Counted from the first letter of the stretch, positions 1 to 6,929 are shown. The stretch is 38,414 nucleotides of DNA from DAOOOW01 sp035387885 (GCA_035387885.1 DAOOOW010000010.1:1-38414); one strand, 5' to 3'. The notes: generated by a model not told the origin, from the letters alone. Numbers and translations: made by a program.

Positions 1-341
1 AAGCGCAAAAAAATTTGAATTTTGAAAAGCGAGCGGGCAAAAAATTTCCTCCCCTTGAACCCCTCCATTTTTTGCCCGCGAGCGAAATTGAGTAGCCCCG
101 CCGCCCGCGCGTCAGCGCGGAGCCGAGCAGAAAAAACTTTCTTTTCCTTTTTAGAAGGAAAATCGGTCGCGCGCAAAATCAGAATTGTAAAGAAAGTTTT
201 TCTGCGAGGCAGGCCGCCGCTTTGCGGCGGCTGGCGGCGGGCTTCCACAGTTCACGAATTTTTGATAAAGTAAGTTCGAGCGCAGTCGTAAAGATACTAT
301 TATCCATAATTTAATATAAAAAATTCTAATTTTAAAAATTT
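1..341. repeat. Noncoding patch of nested inverted repeats
   Basis: No convincing gene lies here. The stretch holds a perfect 13-bp inverted repeat (GCGGGCAAAAAAT at 33-45 against 67-79), a second long inverted repeat (about 127-144 against 190-206, AAAGAAAGTTTTT arm) and a GC-rich hairpin CCGCCGCtttGCGGCGG near 210-230. The first element has a relative in opposite orientation at about 10690-10721, so it looks like a dispersed repeat rather than a terminator. A reading frame of 83 codons runs through it but its composition simply follows the repeat arms. Confidence 0.6.
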
Positions 342-1151
342 ATGTCCAAAAAAATATTACTTTATTACTTTATTGCTTTATTACTTCTTACTCCTTTCTC
401 TGTTTTAGCGACAGAAGAAAATCTCTATCGCGCTGAATCAAACTATACTATCGACAATACTCAAACCCAAGACTATAAACTCATTGGTGGTCTTAAAAAA
501 TTCTCTCTTAATTTTCGAGAAGGAACTACAGACCAAAATTTTAACCTACATTTAGGCGAACTGGATTTTAGCCAAATTCCTTTTGGCAAATCCGTTGATG
601 AAAATAACAATATCAATAATTTAGAAAGAATTTCCATTGCTTATGAATATGTTTTTTCTAGCGCAGAAACAATAAAAGATTTTGCCCAAACTATTGCTCT
701 GGATTTAGAAGCAGAAGATTTAAAAGACATGCATGGCAACACCATGATGAACCGTCAGATAATTCACTACTGGGACGAAAATAATAATGTCTGGCGCCCT
801 TTGCCAACAGTTGGCGATATTGATCATAAATCCCTGCGCGCCAAAACAACTTTGAACAAAGCTATTATTGCAATTTTTATTTCTAAAACAGAATTTGAAG
901 CTTATGCTTCTTGGTATGGAGATTCTTTAACTCCCAGTTCGAAATATAATGGCGCTTCTAATAATCATAAAATTGGCAGCTATGTTAATGTTTGTCGTTT
1001 AGATAATTTGCAAAAATGTGTTAAAATAAAAATAGTATCCACAGGTCCTTATGTTGATAATCGCATTACCGATTTAACCAAGACTGCTTTTAAAACTATT
1101 GGCAATCCTGGTGGTGGTATTGTTGGCGTGCGCGTTACACCAATTAAATAA
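342..1151 (+). CDS. Secreted RlpA-like double-psi beta-barrel protein
   Basis: Residues 1-23 form a signal peptide (MSKK, a hydrophobic core, then a likely cut after VLA). Residues about 40-180 are a beta-rich domain I cannot name. Residues 188-268 match the RlpA-like double-psi beta-barrel: ASWYG at 189-193, NNHKIGSYVNV around H209, GPYV at 235-238, then RITDLTKTAF. RlpA proteins cut or bind denuded peptidoglycan glycans at division sites. The acidic residues expected before the conserved His and in the usual DRGP motif are not seen (STGP here), so it may bind rather than cleave; that part is inference. It lies just upstream of ftsE and ftsX in the same direction, which fits a cell-wall or division role. 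The ATG start is supported by the signal peptide directly after it. Confidence 0.8.
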   Translation: MSKKILLYYFIALLLLTPFSVLATEENLYRAESNYTIDNTQTQDYKLIGGLKKFSLNFREGTTDQNFNLHLGELDFSQIPFGKSVDENNNINNLERISIAYEYVFSSAETIKDFAQTIALDLEAEDLKDMHGNTMMNRQIIHYWDENNNVWRPLPTVGDIDHKSLRAKTTLNKAIIAIFISKTEFEAYASWYGDSLTPSSKYNGASNNHKIGSYVNVCRLDNLQKCVKIKIVSTGPYVDNRITDLTKTAFKTIGNPGGGIVGVRVTPIK

Positions 1152-1216
1152 TTTTATTCCTTATTTTTTATTCGCGTCTATTCGCGTAATCATTCGCGTT
1201 GCATTCGCGTATCATC

Positions 1217-1897
1217 ATGATCCAATTTCATAATGTTTCTAAAACTTATCCACCAGGAGTGCATGCTTTAAAGGCTGCAAACTTCCACATTAAACCAGGG
1301 GAGTTTGTTTTTTTGGTTGGCCAATCTGGCACTGGCAAAACCACCGCTGTCCGTCTTTTAATTGCTGAAGAAAAAGTTTCTAATGGTAAAATTATTGTTG
1401 GGGGTTGGGATATTACTCGTATTAAAAGAGGACATGTGCCTCTATTAAGACGGCAAATTGGTGTAGTTTGGCAAGATTATAAATTGTTACCCAAAAAAAC
1501 AGCTTTTGAAAATATTGCTTTTGCCATGGAAGTTTCTGGAGCGGAAAACAGTAAAATTTTAAAAATTGTGCCTCAAGTTTTAAAAATTGTCGGTCTGGAA
1601 GATAAAGCCAATCGTTATCCCACTCAAATGTCTGGTGGTGAACAGCAAAGAATTTCTATTGCTAGAGCTTTGGTACACAGACCAAAAATTCTGGTAGCTG
1701 ATGAACCGACTGGTAATTTAGACACCATTAACACTCGGGAAATTATTGATATTTTACAAAAAATTAATGAATTTGGCACCACAGTTTTATTGGTGACTCA
1801 TAATCGTGACATCGTGAACTCTTTAAAGAAAAGAGTTATCACTTTGGATCACGGAGTGGTGGTTGCTGATCAAGAAAAAGGCCGATATCTTTTATAA
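1217..1897 (+). CDS. ftsE: Cell division ATP-binding protein FtsE
   Basis: A 226-residue ABC ATPase. Counting from the ATG at 1217, Walker A is GQSGTGKT at 35-42, the Q-loop Gln is 86 (VVWQDY), the signature is SGGEQQ at 139-144, Walker B is ILVADEP at 158-164 and the switch His is 195. FtsE pairs with FtsX to couple ATP hydrolysis to activation of peptidoglycan hydrolases at the septum. The frame extends six codons upstream to a TTG at 1199, but that extension comes from the TTCGCG-rich spacer, so the ATG at 1217 (MIQFHNVSKTYP, the normal FtsE beginning) is preferred. ftsX follows after about 100 bp of AT-rich spacer. The size and the motifs fit the family well. Confidence 0.95.
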   Translation: MIQFHNVSKTYPPGVHALKAANFHIKPGEFVFLVGQSGTGKTTAVRLLIAEEKVSNGKIIVGGWDITRIKRGHVPLLRRQIGVVWQDYKLLPKKTAFENIAFAMEVSGAENSKILKIVPQVLKIVGLEDKANRYPTQMSGGEQQRISIARALVHRPKILVADEPTGNLDTINTREIIDILQKINEFGTTVLLVTHNRDIVNSLKKRVITLDHGVVVADQEKGRYLL

Positions 1898-2001
1898 TTT
1901 TTAATTCTTAATTTTGAATTTTGAATGCCATAGATTTTATCTTCAAAATTAAATCATTAAAAATTATTTTAAAATTGCAAAATTAAAAATTAAAAATTTC
2001 T
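1898..2001. repeat. AT-rich spacer repeat, copy 1
   Basis: The ftsE-ftsX spacer contains a degenerate AT-rich unit (AATTTTGAATTTTGAATG, then AAATTAAATCATTAAAAA, then TTATTTTAAAAT) that recurs in the same order at about 4803-4882 upstream of ychF. Two copies in unrelated spacers point to a dispersed repeat rather than a promoter element. Confidence 0.5.
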
Positions 2002-2919
2002 ATGTTCCTCCTCTCTATCACTCGCGTTATCCGTTTTGCCTTGCAAAATTTTTATCGCAATATTTGGTTGTCTTTAGTAACAGTTACTATTATTGTTTTA
2101 ACTTTGTTTTCTTTAACTTCTTTAATTGTTTTAAATTCTGGCATTACCCAAGCCATGTCGTCTATAAAAAATAAGATTGATATTTCTATTTACTTAAAAA
2201 ATGATACCTTGGAAAAAGATATTACACCCATAAAAGAAAAAATTAGTAACTATAATGAAGTTAAAGAAGTCACTCTAATAAGTTCAAATGAGGCTTTAGA
2301 AAAATTCAAACAAAAACATGTGGGTGATACTCTAATTCAAGATGCTTTAAATGAATTGGATAAAAATCCTTTGGGACCAACCTTGACTGTCAAAGCCAAT
2401 GATGTTAATTTATATCCAACCATCTTGGAAAGATTACAAAGTGAAAAAATTGAGAATTTGGTGGAGGAAATAGATTATGATGACCACAAAATAGTTATTG
2501 AACGCTTGGAAGCCATTAGTCAAAAAATTAGAAAGCTGGGCCTGGTTATTAGTATTATTTTTGCCATTATTTCTCTTTTGGTAGTTTTTAATACCATTAG
2601 AATTGGCATTTATACTCATAAAGAAGAAATCGGCATTATGAAGCTTGTTGGTGCTGGTAATTGGTTTGTACGCGCGCCATTTTTATTAGAAGCGATTTTA
2701 TATGCCTTACTTGGTTTAGTGGTCTTTTGGATTTTATTTTTTACCGCCGCTAGTTTTTTACAACCCTTTTTATCAAGTTTTTTTATTGATATCAATTTTA
2801 ACTTAATGAATTATTTAACTAGTCATTTTTTGTATATTTTTGGTTTTGAATTGATTATGATGATAATTTTAAATATTATTTCTAGTTTTATCGCTATAGG
2901 GAAATATCTTCGCGTGTAA
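2002..2919 (+). CDS. ftsX: Cell division protein FtsX (permease)
   Basis: A 305-residue membrane protein with the FtsX layout: cytoplasmic start, a first membrane segment at about 20-45, a large outside domain at about 50-170, then three more segments at about 175-200, 225-255 and 275-300. The stretch around residues 200-222 (IGIYTHKEEIGIMKLVGAGN) matches the conserved FtsX segment before the third membrane helix. It is the partner of FtsE encoded upstream. The outside domain usually contacts hydrolases or their activators; the RlpA-like protein encoded two genes upstream could belong to the same process, though this is only suggested by position. The ATG at 2002 gives the expected N-terminus (SITRVIRFALQNFYRN). 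Confidence 0.93.
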   Translation: MFLLSITRVIRFALQNFYRNIWLSLVTVTIIVLTLFSLTSLIVLNSGITQAMSSIKNKIDISIYLKNDTLEKDITPIKEKISNYNEVKEVTLISSNEALEKFKQKHVGDTLIQDALNELDKNPLGPTLTVKANDVNLYPTILERLQSEKIENLVEEIDYDDHKIVIERLEAISQKIRKLGLVISIIFAIISLLVVFNTIRIGIYTHKEEIGIMKLVGAGNWFVRAPFLLEAILYALLGLVVFWILFFTAASFLQPFLSSFFIDINFNLMNYLTSHFLYIFGFELIMMIILNIISSFIAIGKYLRV

Positions 2920-3061
2920 AATTCCAAATCCAAAGCACCAAATTCTAAATAAGCATCAATATTAAAATTCAAAACCATAATTCATTATTCATAATTCAAT
3001 TTATTTTTTGTAATTTGAGATTTATTTGATATTTGTAATTTTGAATTTGTAATTTGAATAT

Positions 3062-3132
3062 TGCGGGATCGTCTAATGGTAGGACATCGCCCTTTGAAGG
3101 CGAGTATCTTGGTTCGAATCCAGGTCCCGCAG
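3062..3132 (+). tRNA. tRNA-Gln (UUG)
   Basis: A full cloverleaf can be drawn. The acceptor arms TGCGGGA (3062-3068) and TCCCGCA (3125-3131) pair, with G as discriminator at 3132. The anticodon loop is CTTTGAA, giving TTG, which reads CAA. The T arm is CTTGG-TTCGAAT-CCAGG. A weak first pair (T1-A72) and G73 are identity features of tRNA-Gln. CCA is not encoded. Confidence 0.97.
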
Positions 3133-3167
3133 AAAAAACCACCTAAATTTATTTTGGGTGATTTTTT
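3133..3167 (+). terminator. Terminator after tRNA-Gln
   Basis: A short hairpin, CACCT (3140-3144) against GGGTG (3156-3160), is followed by ATTTTTTG and preceded by an A run, as in an intrinsic terminator. It directly follows the tRNA. Confidence 0.6.
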
Positions 3168-3168
3168 G

Positions 3169-3198
3169 TTTAACTTTTTCTTAAAAATATGCTATAAT
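3169..3198 (+). promoter_or_regulatory. Promoter of structured RNA A
   Basis: A perfect -10 box TATAAT (3193-3198) has the extended TGC just before it. A weaker -35, TTTAAC (3169-3174), lies 18 bp upstream. Transcription would begin near 3205. Confidence 0.7.
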
Positions 3199-3204
3199 TA
3201 AAAT

Positions 3205-3468
3205 TAATTTTGTCACTGACACCTGTGGAAAAGTGGTCATGTACTAATTTGGTTCAAAGTAGAATGACAAACAGGGTATGAAATTGGGGGATTTATATAT
3301 CCCATACGTTTGTCAGCCAGATTGTCTTGACCACAACACCCCTACTTCTATCGAGCAGATAGGTGGGGCGCTCCGAACCGGTCAGAGGAATGCAAAGATC
3401 AGCGCCCAGTTGATCTTTAGACAAGCATCTACATCTGCTTGGCACCAGCATTTCTCTGCCGGTTTTTT
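3205..3468 (+). ncRNA. Structured small RNA A (about 265 nt, unknown class)
   Basis: The region between a consensus promoter and a strong terminator folds into many exact helices. GTGGTCA (3233-3239) pairs with TGACCAC (3328-3334). Inside it, TGACAAAC (3265-3272) pairs with GTTTGTCA (3308-3315), followed by GTATG with CATAC (3276-3280, 3303-3307). A hairpin CCCC...TATC/GATA...GGGG lies at about 3338-3366. The 3' end is a three-way junction: an outer stem (3377-3393 with 3448-3463) encloses AAAGATCA/TGATCTTT (3394-3401, 3411-3418) and CAAGCA/TGCTTG (3422-3427, 3436-3441), then six T. I see no tmRNA, RNase P or SRP hallmark. A 74-codon frame across it is not convincing as protein. Its terminator stem resembles that of the next RNA. 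Confidence 0.65.
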
Positions 3469-3544
3469 ATTTTTTTCACAATTTACAACTTATTATTCAT
3501 AATTCATATTTTTTCTTGCTCTAATATTAGCCCAAATTTACCTC

Positions 3545-3573
3545 TTGACATATTTTTACAGACGTGCTAATAT
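3545..3573 (+). promoter_or_regulatory. Strong promoter of the large RNA B
   Basis: The -35 box is a perfect TTGACA (3545-3550), the spacer is exactly 17 bp and the -10 box is TAATAT (3568-3573). Transcription should start near 3580. It lies in AT-rich sequence just before the GC content rises sharply. Confidence 0.85.
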
Positions 3574-3630
3574 AGAAAGCATCGAAAGTTATTTTTTCAA
3601 CCCATCACCTTTAAACAGGAGGACACGATC

Positions 3631-3708
3631 ATGATCCGAGGACGACCGCAGTGTGGTACCACCGGCGCTCAAATGCGCAATTATTTGAAGAAATCGACCA
3701 CCGCCTGA
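3631..3708 (+). CDS. Possible 25-residue peptide at the start of RNA B
   Basis: A perfect AGGAGG (3617-3622) sits 8 bases before an ATG that opens a 25-codon frame ending in TGA: MIRGRPQCGTTG... then ...KKSTTA. Such a strong ribosome binding site is rare in this window. The frame lies inside the 5' part of the large structured RNA, about 50 nt after its promoter. It may be a leader peptide, a small basic protein, or a chance frame in RNA sequence. No family is recognised. Confidence 0.35.
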   Translation: MIRGRPQCGTTGAQMRNYLKKSTTA

Positions 3709-4401
3709 TCCATCCCCGGCCGCCGGCGGGCCCCACGCAGTCCCATCAACGAGAGCCCATTCTCGTTGATATCCTGATCATCTGACTGCCTACCAGACCT
3801 ATCCGCCCGCGCCGCAAAGTCCAGACCGACACGCGAGCGCTGAAGGCGATCCTTCAGCCCCGCGTTCGGCTGGCGTTCTTCGCAAAAGGTCTGACGCCAT
3901 TACAGCCGAAGAGGCACTTCTTGAACAAGAAGTGACGTCAGACACTCAACCTCGCCGGAGAATAGTGCGAGCATACTACAAGAGACCGCAAAAGGCGCGC
4001 CAACGCATATGGAGGTCAGCCCCTGCACCCAGAAGATCAGGAAAATTTCTCGACAGAGAAATTCCTAGAGTCTGGGCTGGAATCACGAATCCGCCGCCGA
4101 GCTTCAAAGTCCGACGCCGATTTTTTATGGCCACCCATGCACGCCTTCAGCAATATTTGCGTGACGGGATTCCTAGGCCAAATTGAAAGAAAAATCAACC
4201 GGTTCGCTATATATTTACTAATAGTTCCAAAAAAGCGGACCGGTTCTCGGCAAAGGTGGGGCGTAAACGATACGACCTTCCCACCATCGACGCATATTCG
4301 TATATCGGCGTCGGGCGTTTCACCCCCCCGTTCGGAGAGGAATGGGATCCCAACACGTTTTATACCACGGGTATGTGTTGGGCTCCCTCCTCGCGGGGGC
4401 C

Positions 4402-4452
4402 ACCGGCCAGAGAACTGTCACACTACAGTGAACATTCTCTGGTCGGTTTTTT
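4402..4452 (+). terminator. Terminator of RNA B
   Basis: ACCGGCCAGAGAA (4402-4414) pairs over 13 bp with TTCTCTGGTCGGT (4435-4447), capped by ACTGT/ACAGT, and is followed by a run of six T. The 3' arm and T run are repeated after the N gap (from 4586). Confidence 0.9.
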
Positions 4453-4640
4453 ATTTGTTTATTTTGTCATCCCGAGCGATTAGTCNNNNNNNNNNNNNNN
4501 NNNNNNNNNNNNNNNNNNNNNNNNNNNNNNNNNNNNNNNNNNNNNNNNNNNNNNNNNNNNNNNNNNNNNNNNNNNNNNNNNNNNNAACATTCTCTGGTCG
4601 GTTTTTTATTTGTTTATTTTGTCATCCCGAGCGATTAGTC
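4431..4640. other. Scaffold gap with duplicated 55-base flanks
   Basis: Positions 4486-4585 are exactly 100 N. The 55 bases before the gap (4431-4485) are identical to the 55 bases after it (4586-4640). This is what a scaffolder leaves when two contigs overlap by the assembly k-mer but are not merged. The real chromosome probably has one copy and no gap here. Confidence 0.85.
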
Positions 4641-4694
4641 GAGGGATCTATTTTTTTAATTTCTTTCTGGATTCCGACTTTCGTCAGAATGACA
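4620..4694. repeat. Composite palindromic repeat (TGTCAT...ATGACA)
   Basis: It begins TGTCATCCCGAGCGATTAGT, continues CGAGGGATCT, and ends with TCTGGATTCC...TTTCGTCAGAATGACA. It is bounded by inverted TGTCAT/ATGACA. Related units occur at 4953-4999, 6090-6136, 6817-6866, 16805-16848, 18215-18318, 18677-18723, 19904-19987, 26605-26644 and 37204-37307. Confidence 0.8.
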
Positions 4695-5008
4695 ACAAAA
4701 AAACCATAATTCATAATTCTTTATTCATAATTCATAATTCATAATTCAAATTTCCCTTGCCACAAACCCTTTTTTAAATTACAATATAAATACTTCGTAT
4801 TAATTCTTAATTTTTAATTTTGGAATTTTGAATTTCATGGTTTTTTATTAAAAATTAAATCATTAAAAAATTATTTTAAAATGCCAGCTCCCCTGGCACC
4901 CCGCATATTGCGGGATGATTGCAGAGCAATCAAAATTGAAAATTATTAACACGGGATCCCTCGGCTCAAAACAATCTAAAAAGCCGCTCGGGATGACAAA
5001 TACTGCAT
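4695..5008. repeat. Repeat-filled spacer upstream of ychF
   Basis: No gene is seen. The stretch holds tandem ATTCATAATTCATAATTC (4705-4748), a second copy of the AT-rich spacer repeat (about 4803-4882), three small hairpins in a row (TGCCAG/CTGGCA at 4882-4898, CCCGC/GCGGG at 4900-4914, ATTGC/GCAAT at 4918-4930) and an inverted copy of the TCATCCCGAG palindrome (4953-4999) that ends nine bases before the ychF start. Confidence 0.6.
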
Positions 5009-6076
5009 ATGTCATTTCAGATAGGTATTGTCGGTCTACCCAATGTTGGTAAATCAACATTATTCAAGGCCTTAACCAAAAAGACTGTGGACGCGGCCAA
5101 TTATCCTTTTTGTACTATTGATCCCAATGTTGGCGTGGTGGCTGTGCCAGATGAACGCTTAGAAAAATTAGCGGCTCTTTCACATTCCAAAAAAATTACT
5201 CCCACCACCATTGAATTTGTAGATATTGCCGGCTTGGTTAAAAATGCCCACAAAGGCGAGGGACTCGGCAATCAATTTCTTGCCAATATCCGTGAAGTTG
5301 ATGCAATTTTAGAAGTAGTGCGCGAATTTAAAGATGCCAATGTTATTCATGTGGAAGGCTCGCTTAATCCAGAGCGTGACCAAGATATTATTCATCTAGA
5401 ATTAATTATGGCTGATCTCTCAACTGTAGAGAAAAGAATTAAAAGCGCTGAGCATGAAATTAAATCTGGTGATAAAGAAATTATCAAAAAATTAAATATT
5501 TTAAAAACCATTAAAACAATTTTAGATAATGGTCAATTTGCTAATACTGCCAACTTAACTGATGATGAAAAAAAATCTATTCAGGATTTAAGTTTGTTGA
5601 CTTTAAAACCAATAATCTACGTCAGAAACATTGATGAAAATTATCAACAAATTACAGATTACGGATTACAGATTACCAATTACATTACCATCAACGCTAA
5701 ACTCGAAGCCGAATTAGCTGATTTAAACCCAGAAGAACTGCAAGAATATTTACAAGAATTAAATATAACCTCAACTGGACTTGATAAATTAATTACAGCT
5801 AGTTATAATATTCTTAACCTGATTACTTTTTTAACCACTGGCGAAGATGAAACCAGGGCTTGGACCATAACCAAAGGCACTAAAGCGGCGGCGGCGGCCG
5901 CGGTTATTCACACAGATTTTGAAAAAGGCTTTATTCGCGCTGAAGTTTGCAACTGGCAAGATTATCTTAAAGAGGGTGGGGAAGTGGGGGTTAAAGAAAA
6001 AGGTTTAATGCGTCTTGAAGGTAAAGAATATGTTGTTCAAGACGGCGATACAATTTATTTTAGAGTTAGTACATAA
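5009..6076 (+). CDS. ychF: Ribosome-binding ATPase YchF
   Basis: A 355-residue OBG-family P-loop NTPase of normal length. G1 is GLPNVGKST at 8-16, the switch region includes FVDIAGLVKNAHKGEGLGNQ, and the base-recognition motif is NIDE (in YVRNIDEN), the YchF form of NKxD that shifts preference to ATP. A coiled-coil insertion lies at about 125-175 and a TGS-like domain fills the last 85 residues (TWTITKGTKAAAAAAVIHTD, ending DTIYFRVST). YchF binds ribosomes and modulates translation and stress responses. The ATG start gives the usual MSFQIGIVGLPNVGKST. An ndk-like gene follows after a palindromic-repeat spacer. Confidence 0.97.
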   Translation: MSFQIGIVGLPNVGKSTLFKALTKKTVDAANYPFCTIDPNVGVVAVPDERLEKLAALSHSKKITPTTIEFVDIAGLVKNAHKGEGLGNQFLANIREVDAILEVVREFKDANVIHVEGSLNPERDQDIIHLELIMADLSTVEKRIKSAEHEIKSGDKEIIKKLNILKTIKTILDNGQFANTANLTDDEKKSIQDLSLLTLKPIIYVRNIDENYQQITDYGLQITNYITINAKLEAELADLNPEELQEYLQELNITSTGLDKLITASYNILNLITFLTTGEDETRAWTITKGTKAAAAAAVIHTDFEKGFIRAEVCNWQDYLKEGGEVGVKEKGLMRLEGKEYVVQDGDTIYFRVST

Positions 6077-6089
6077 TCAATTAAAAGGC

Positions 6090-6136
6090 TGTCATCCTGA
6101 GCGAGTCCGAGCTCGTCGAGGACGAGTCGAAGGATC
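6090..6136. repeat. Palindromic repeat of the TCATCCYGAG family
   Basis: TGTCATCCTGAGCGAGTCCG leads into a GC-rich palindrome (GAGCTCGTCGAGGACGAG) and closes with TCGAAGGATCC. It fills most of the ychF-ndk spacer. Confidence 0.75.
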
Positions 6137-6177
6137 CCGTTTATTTCTTACTCAAACTAAAAAATAATTTTTAATCT

Positions 6178-6786
6178 ATGCCACAAATTCACCCCAAACA
6201 AGAACGCACTCTCGTTATTATTAAACCCGATGGCGTGCAAAGATCCCTAATCGGCGAAATAATTCATCGCCTTGAAAGAACTGGACTCAAATTAGTAGCC
6301 TCTAAATTAATTATGGCCACCAAAGAACAGGGTTATGAACATTATAAAAAAGAAGAGGATTGGTTGTTAGAAAAAGGCACCAAAAGAATTACTCAAAGAC
6401 AAGCAGAAAATAAAACAATTGAAAAAACGGCCAGAGAATATGGTTTAGACATTGTGAACGCTAATGTTAATTTTATTACTGCTGGTCCAGTTATGCCCAT
6501 GATTTGGGAAGGGAATAAGGCTGTTGGCATTATTAAAAAAATCGTTGGTGGTACTGAACCATTAACTTCTGATGTGGGGACTATTCGTGGAGATTTAACC
6601 ATGGATTCTTATGAAATATCCAATTTAGATGAAAGGTGTGTAAGAAATTTAATTCATTGCACCGATGATCCAAAAGAATCTGAACGTGAAATTAATATTT
6701 GGTTTAAACCAGAAGAAATTTTAAATTATCGACTAATCAACGAGGCCATTCTCTACGACATCAACCTCGACGGCATTAAAGAATAG
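6178..6786 (+). CDS. ndk: Nucleoside diphosphate kinase, enlarged
   Basis: The N-terminus TLVIIKPDGVQRSLIGEII carries the catalytic-site Lys (K16), and RNLIHCTDDPKESEREI carries the phosphorylated His (H160). GPVMPMIWEGNKAV (103-116) and GGTEPLTSDVGTIRGDL (124-140) are canonical NDK segments. The enzyme passes the terminal phosphate from ATP to other nucleoside diphosphates. At 202 residues it is longer than the usual 130-150. The extra length comes from an insert of some 20 residues between YEHY (53-56) and the GPVMPM segment, rich in Lys and Glu, and from a C-terminal tail. Catalytic residues are kept, so activity is likely. Confidence 0.9.
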   Translation: MPQIHPKQERTLVIIKPDGVQRSLIGEIIHRLERTGLKLVASKLIMATKEQGYEHYKKEEDWLLEKGTKRITQRQAENKTIEKTAREYGLDIVNANVNFITAGPVMPMIWEGNKAVGIIKKIVGGTEPLTSDVGTIRGDLTMDSYEISNLDERCVRNLIHCTDDPKESEREINIWFKPEEILNYRLINEAILYDINLDGIKE

Positions 6787-6816
6787 CATTGCGTAAAGTT
6801 GCGACTTTTTAATCCA

Positions 6817-6866
6817 CGGGATCCTTCGTCATCACTCGCTTCGCTCGCTCCTCCTCAGAGTGACAA
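6817..6866. repeat. Inverted copy of the TCATCC palindromic repeat
   Basis: GGGATCCTTCGTCATCACTC, then TCGCTTCGCTCGC, then CAGAGTGACAA. It is the reverse-oriented relative of the element at 6090-6136 on the other side of ndk. A small hairpin CCACA/TGTGG follows. Confidence 0.65.
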
Positions 6867-6894
6867 CCACAAAAAACCTGTGGAAAACTCCTCT

Positions 6895-6923
6895 TTGACA
6901 CACTTAAAAATAATTTATATAAT
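6895..6923 (+). promoter_or_regulatory. Consensus promoter of small RNA C
   Basis: TTGACA (6895-6900), a 17-bp spacer and TATAAT (6918-6923) make a perfect sigma-70 type promoter. No ORF of note follows; a structured segment and a terminator do. Confidence 0.88.
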
Positions 6924-6929
6924 TAATAA

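Larger units (their letters stand above)
3580..4452 (+). ncRNA. Large GC-rich structured RNA B (about 870 nt, unknown class)
   Basis: Between a near-consensus promoter and a 13-bp terminator lies a GC-rich segment (37 of 60 bases are G or C in 3721-3780) in an otherwise AT-rich genome, as is typical for stable RNA genes. Exact helices include ATCAACGAGA/TCTCGTTGAT (3745-3754, 3761-3770), GCTGAAGG/CCTTCAGC (3839-3846, 3851-3858), GTCTGACG/CGTCAGAC (3889-3896, 3936-3943) enclosing CACTTCTT/AAGAAGTG (3915-3922, 3927-3934), CCCAGA/TCTGGG (4028-4033, 4071-4076) enclosing AATTTCTC/GAGAAATT, AACCGGT/ACCGGTT (4197-4203, 4239-4245), GGTGGG/CCCACC (4255-4260, 4280-4285) and CCCAACAC/GTGTTGGG (4349-4356, 4375-4382). 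A long-range 11-bp helix joins 4111-4121 to 4304-4314. No protein frame is convincing over most of it. Size and style recall giant RNAs such as OLE, GOLLD or ROOL, but I cannot assign it to any of them. Confidence 0.7.

Noticed and set aside
22..273. An 83-codon frame at the window start
   Set aside because: It runs through nested inverted repeats, and its composition mirrors the repeat arms; no start context or family.
3278..3502. A 74-codon frame in RNA A
   Set aside because: It starts inside a helix and crosses the terminator; no coding character.
3205..4452. tmRNA, RNase P RNA or SRP RNA
   Set aside because: No tRNA-like TTCGA arm with tag frame, no GAGGAAAGTCC-like RNase P core and no SRP tetraloop motif could be found.
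4431..4640. A true tandem duplication of the RNA B terminator
   Set aside because: Exact 55-base identity on both sides of a 100-N block fits an unmerged contig overlap better.
3932..4709. Frames of 75 to 190 codons in and after RNA B
   Set aside because: Arg/Pro-rich by base composition, overlapping exact RNA helices; the longest crosses the N gap.
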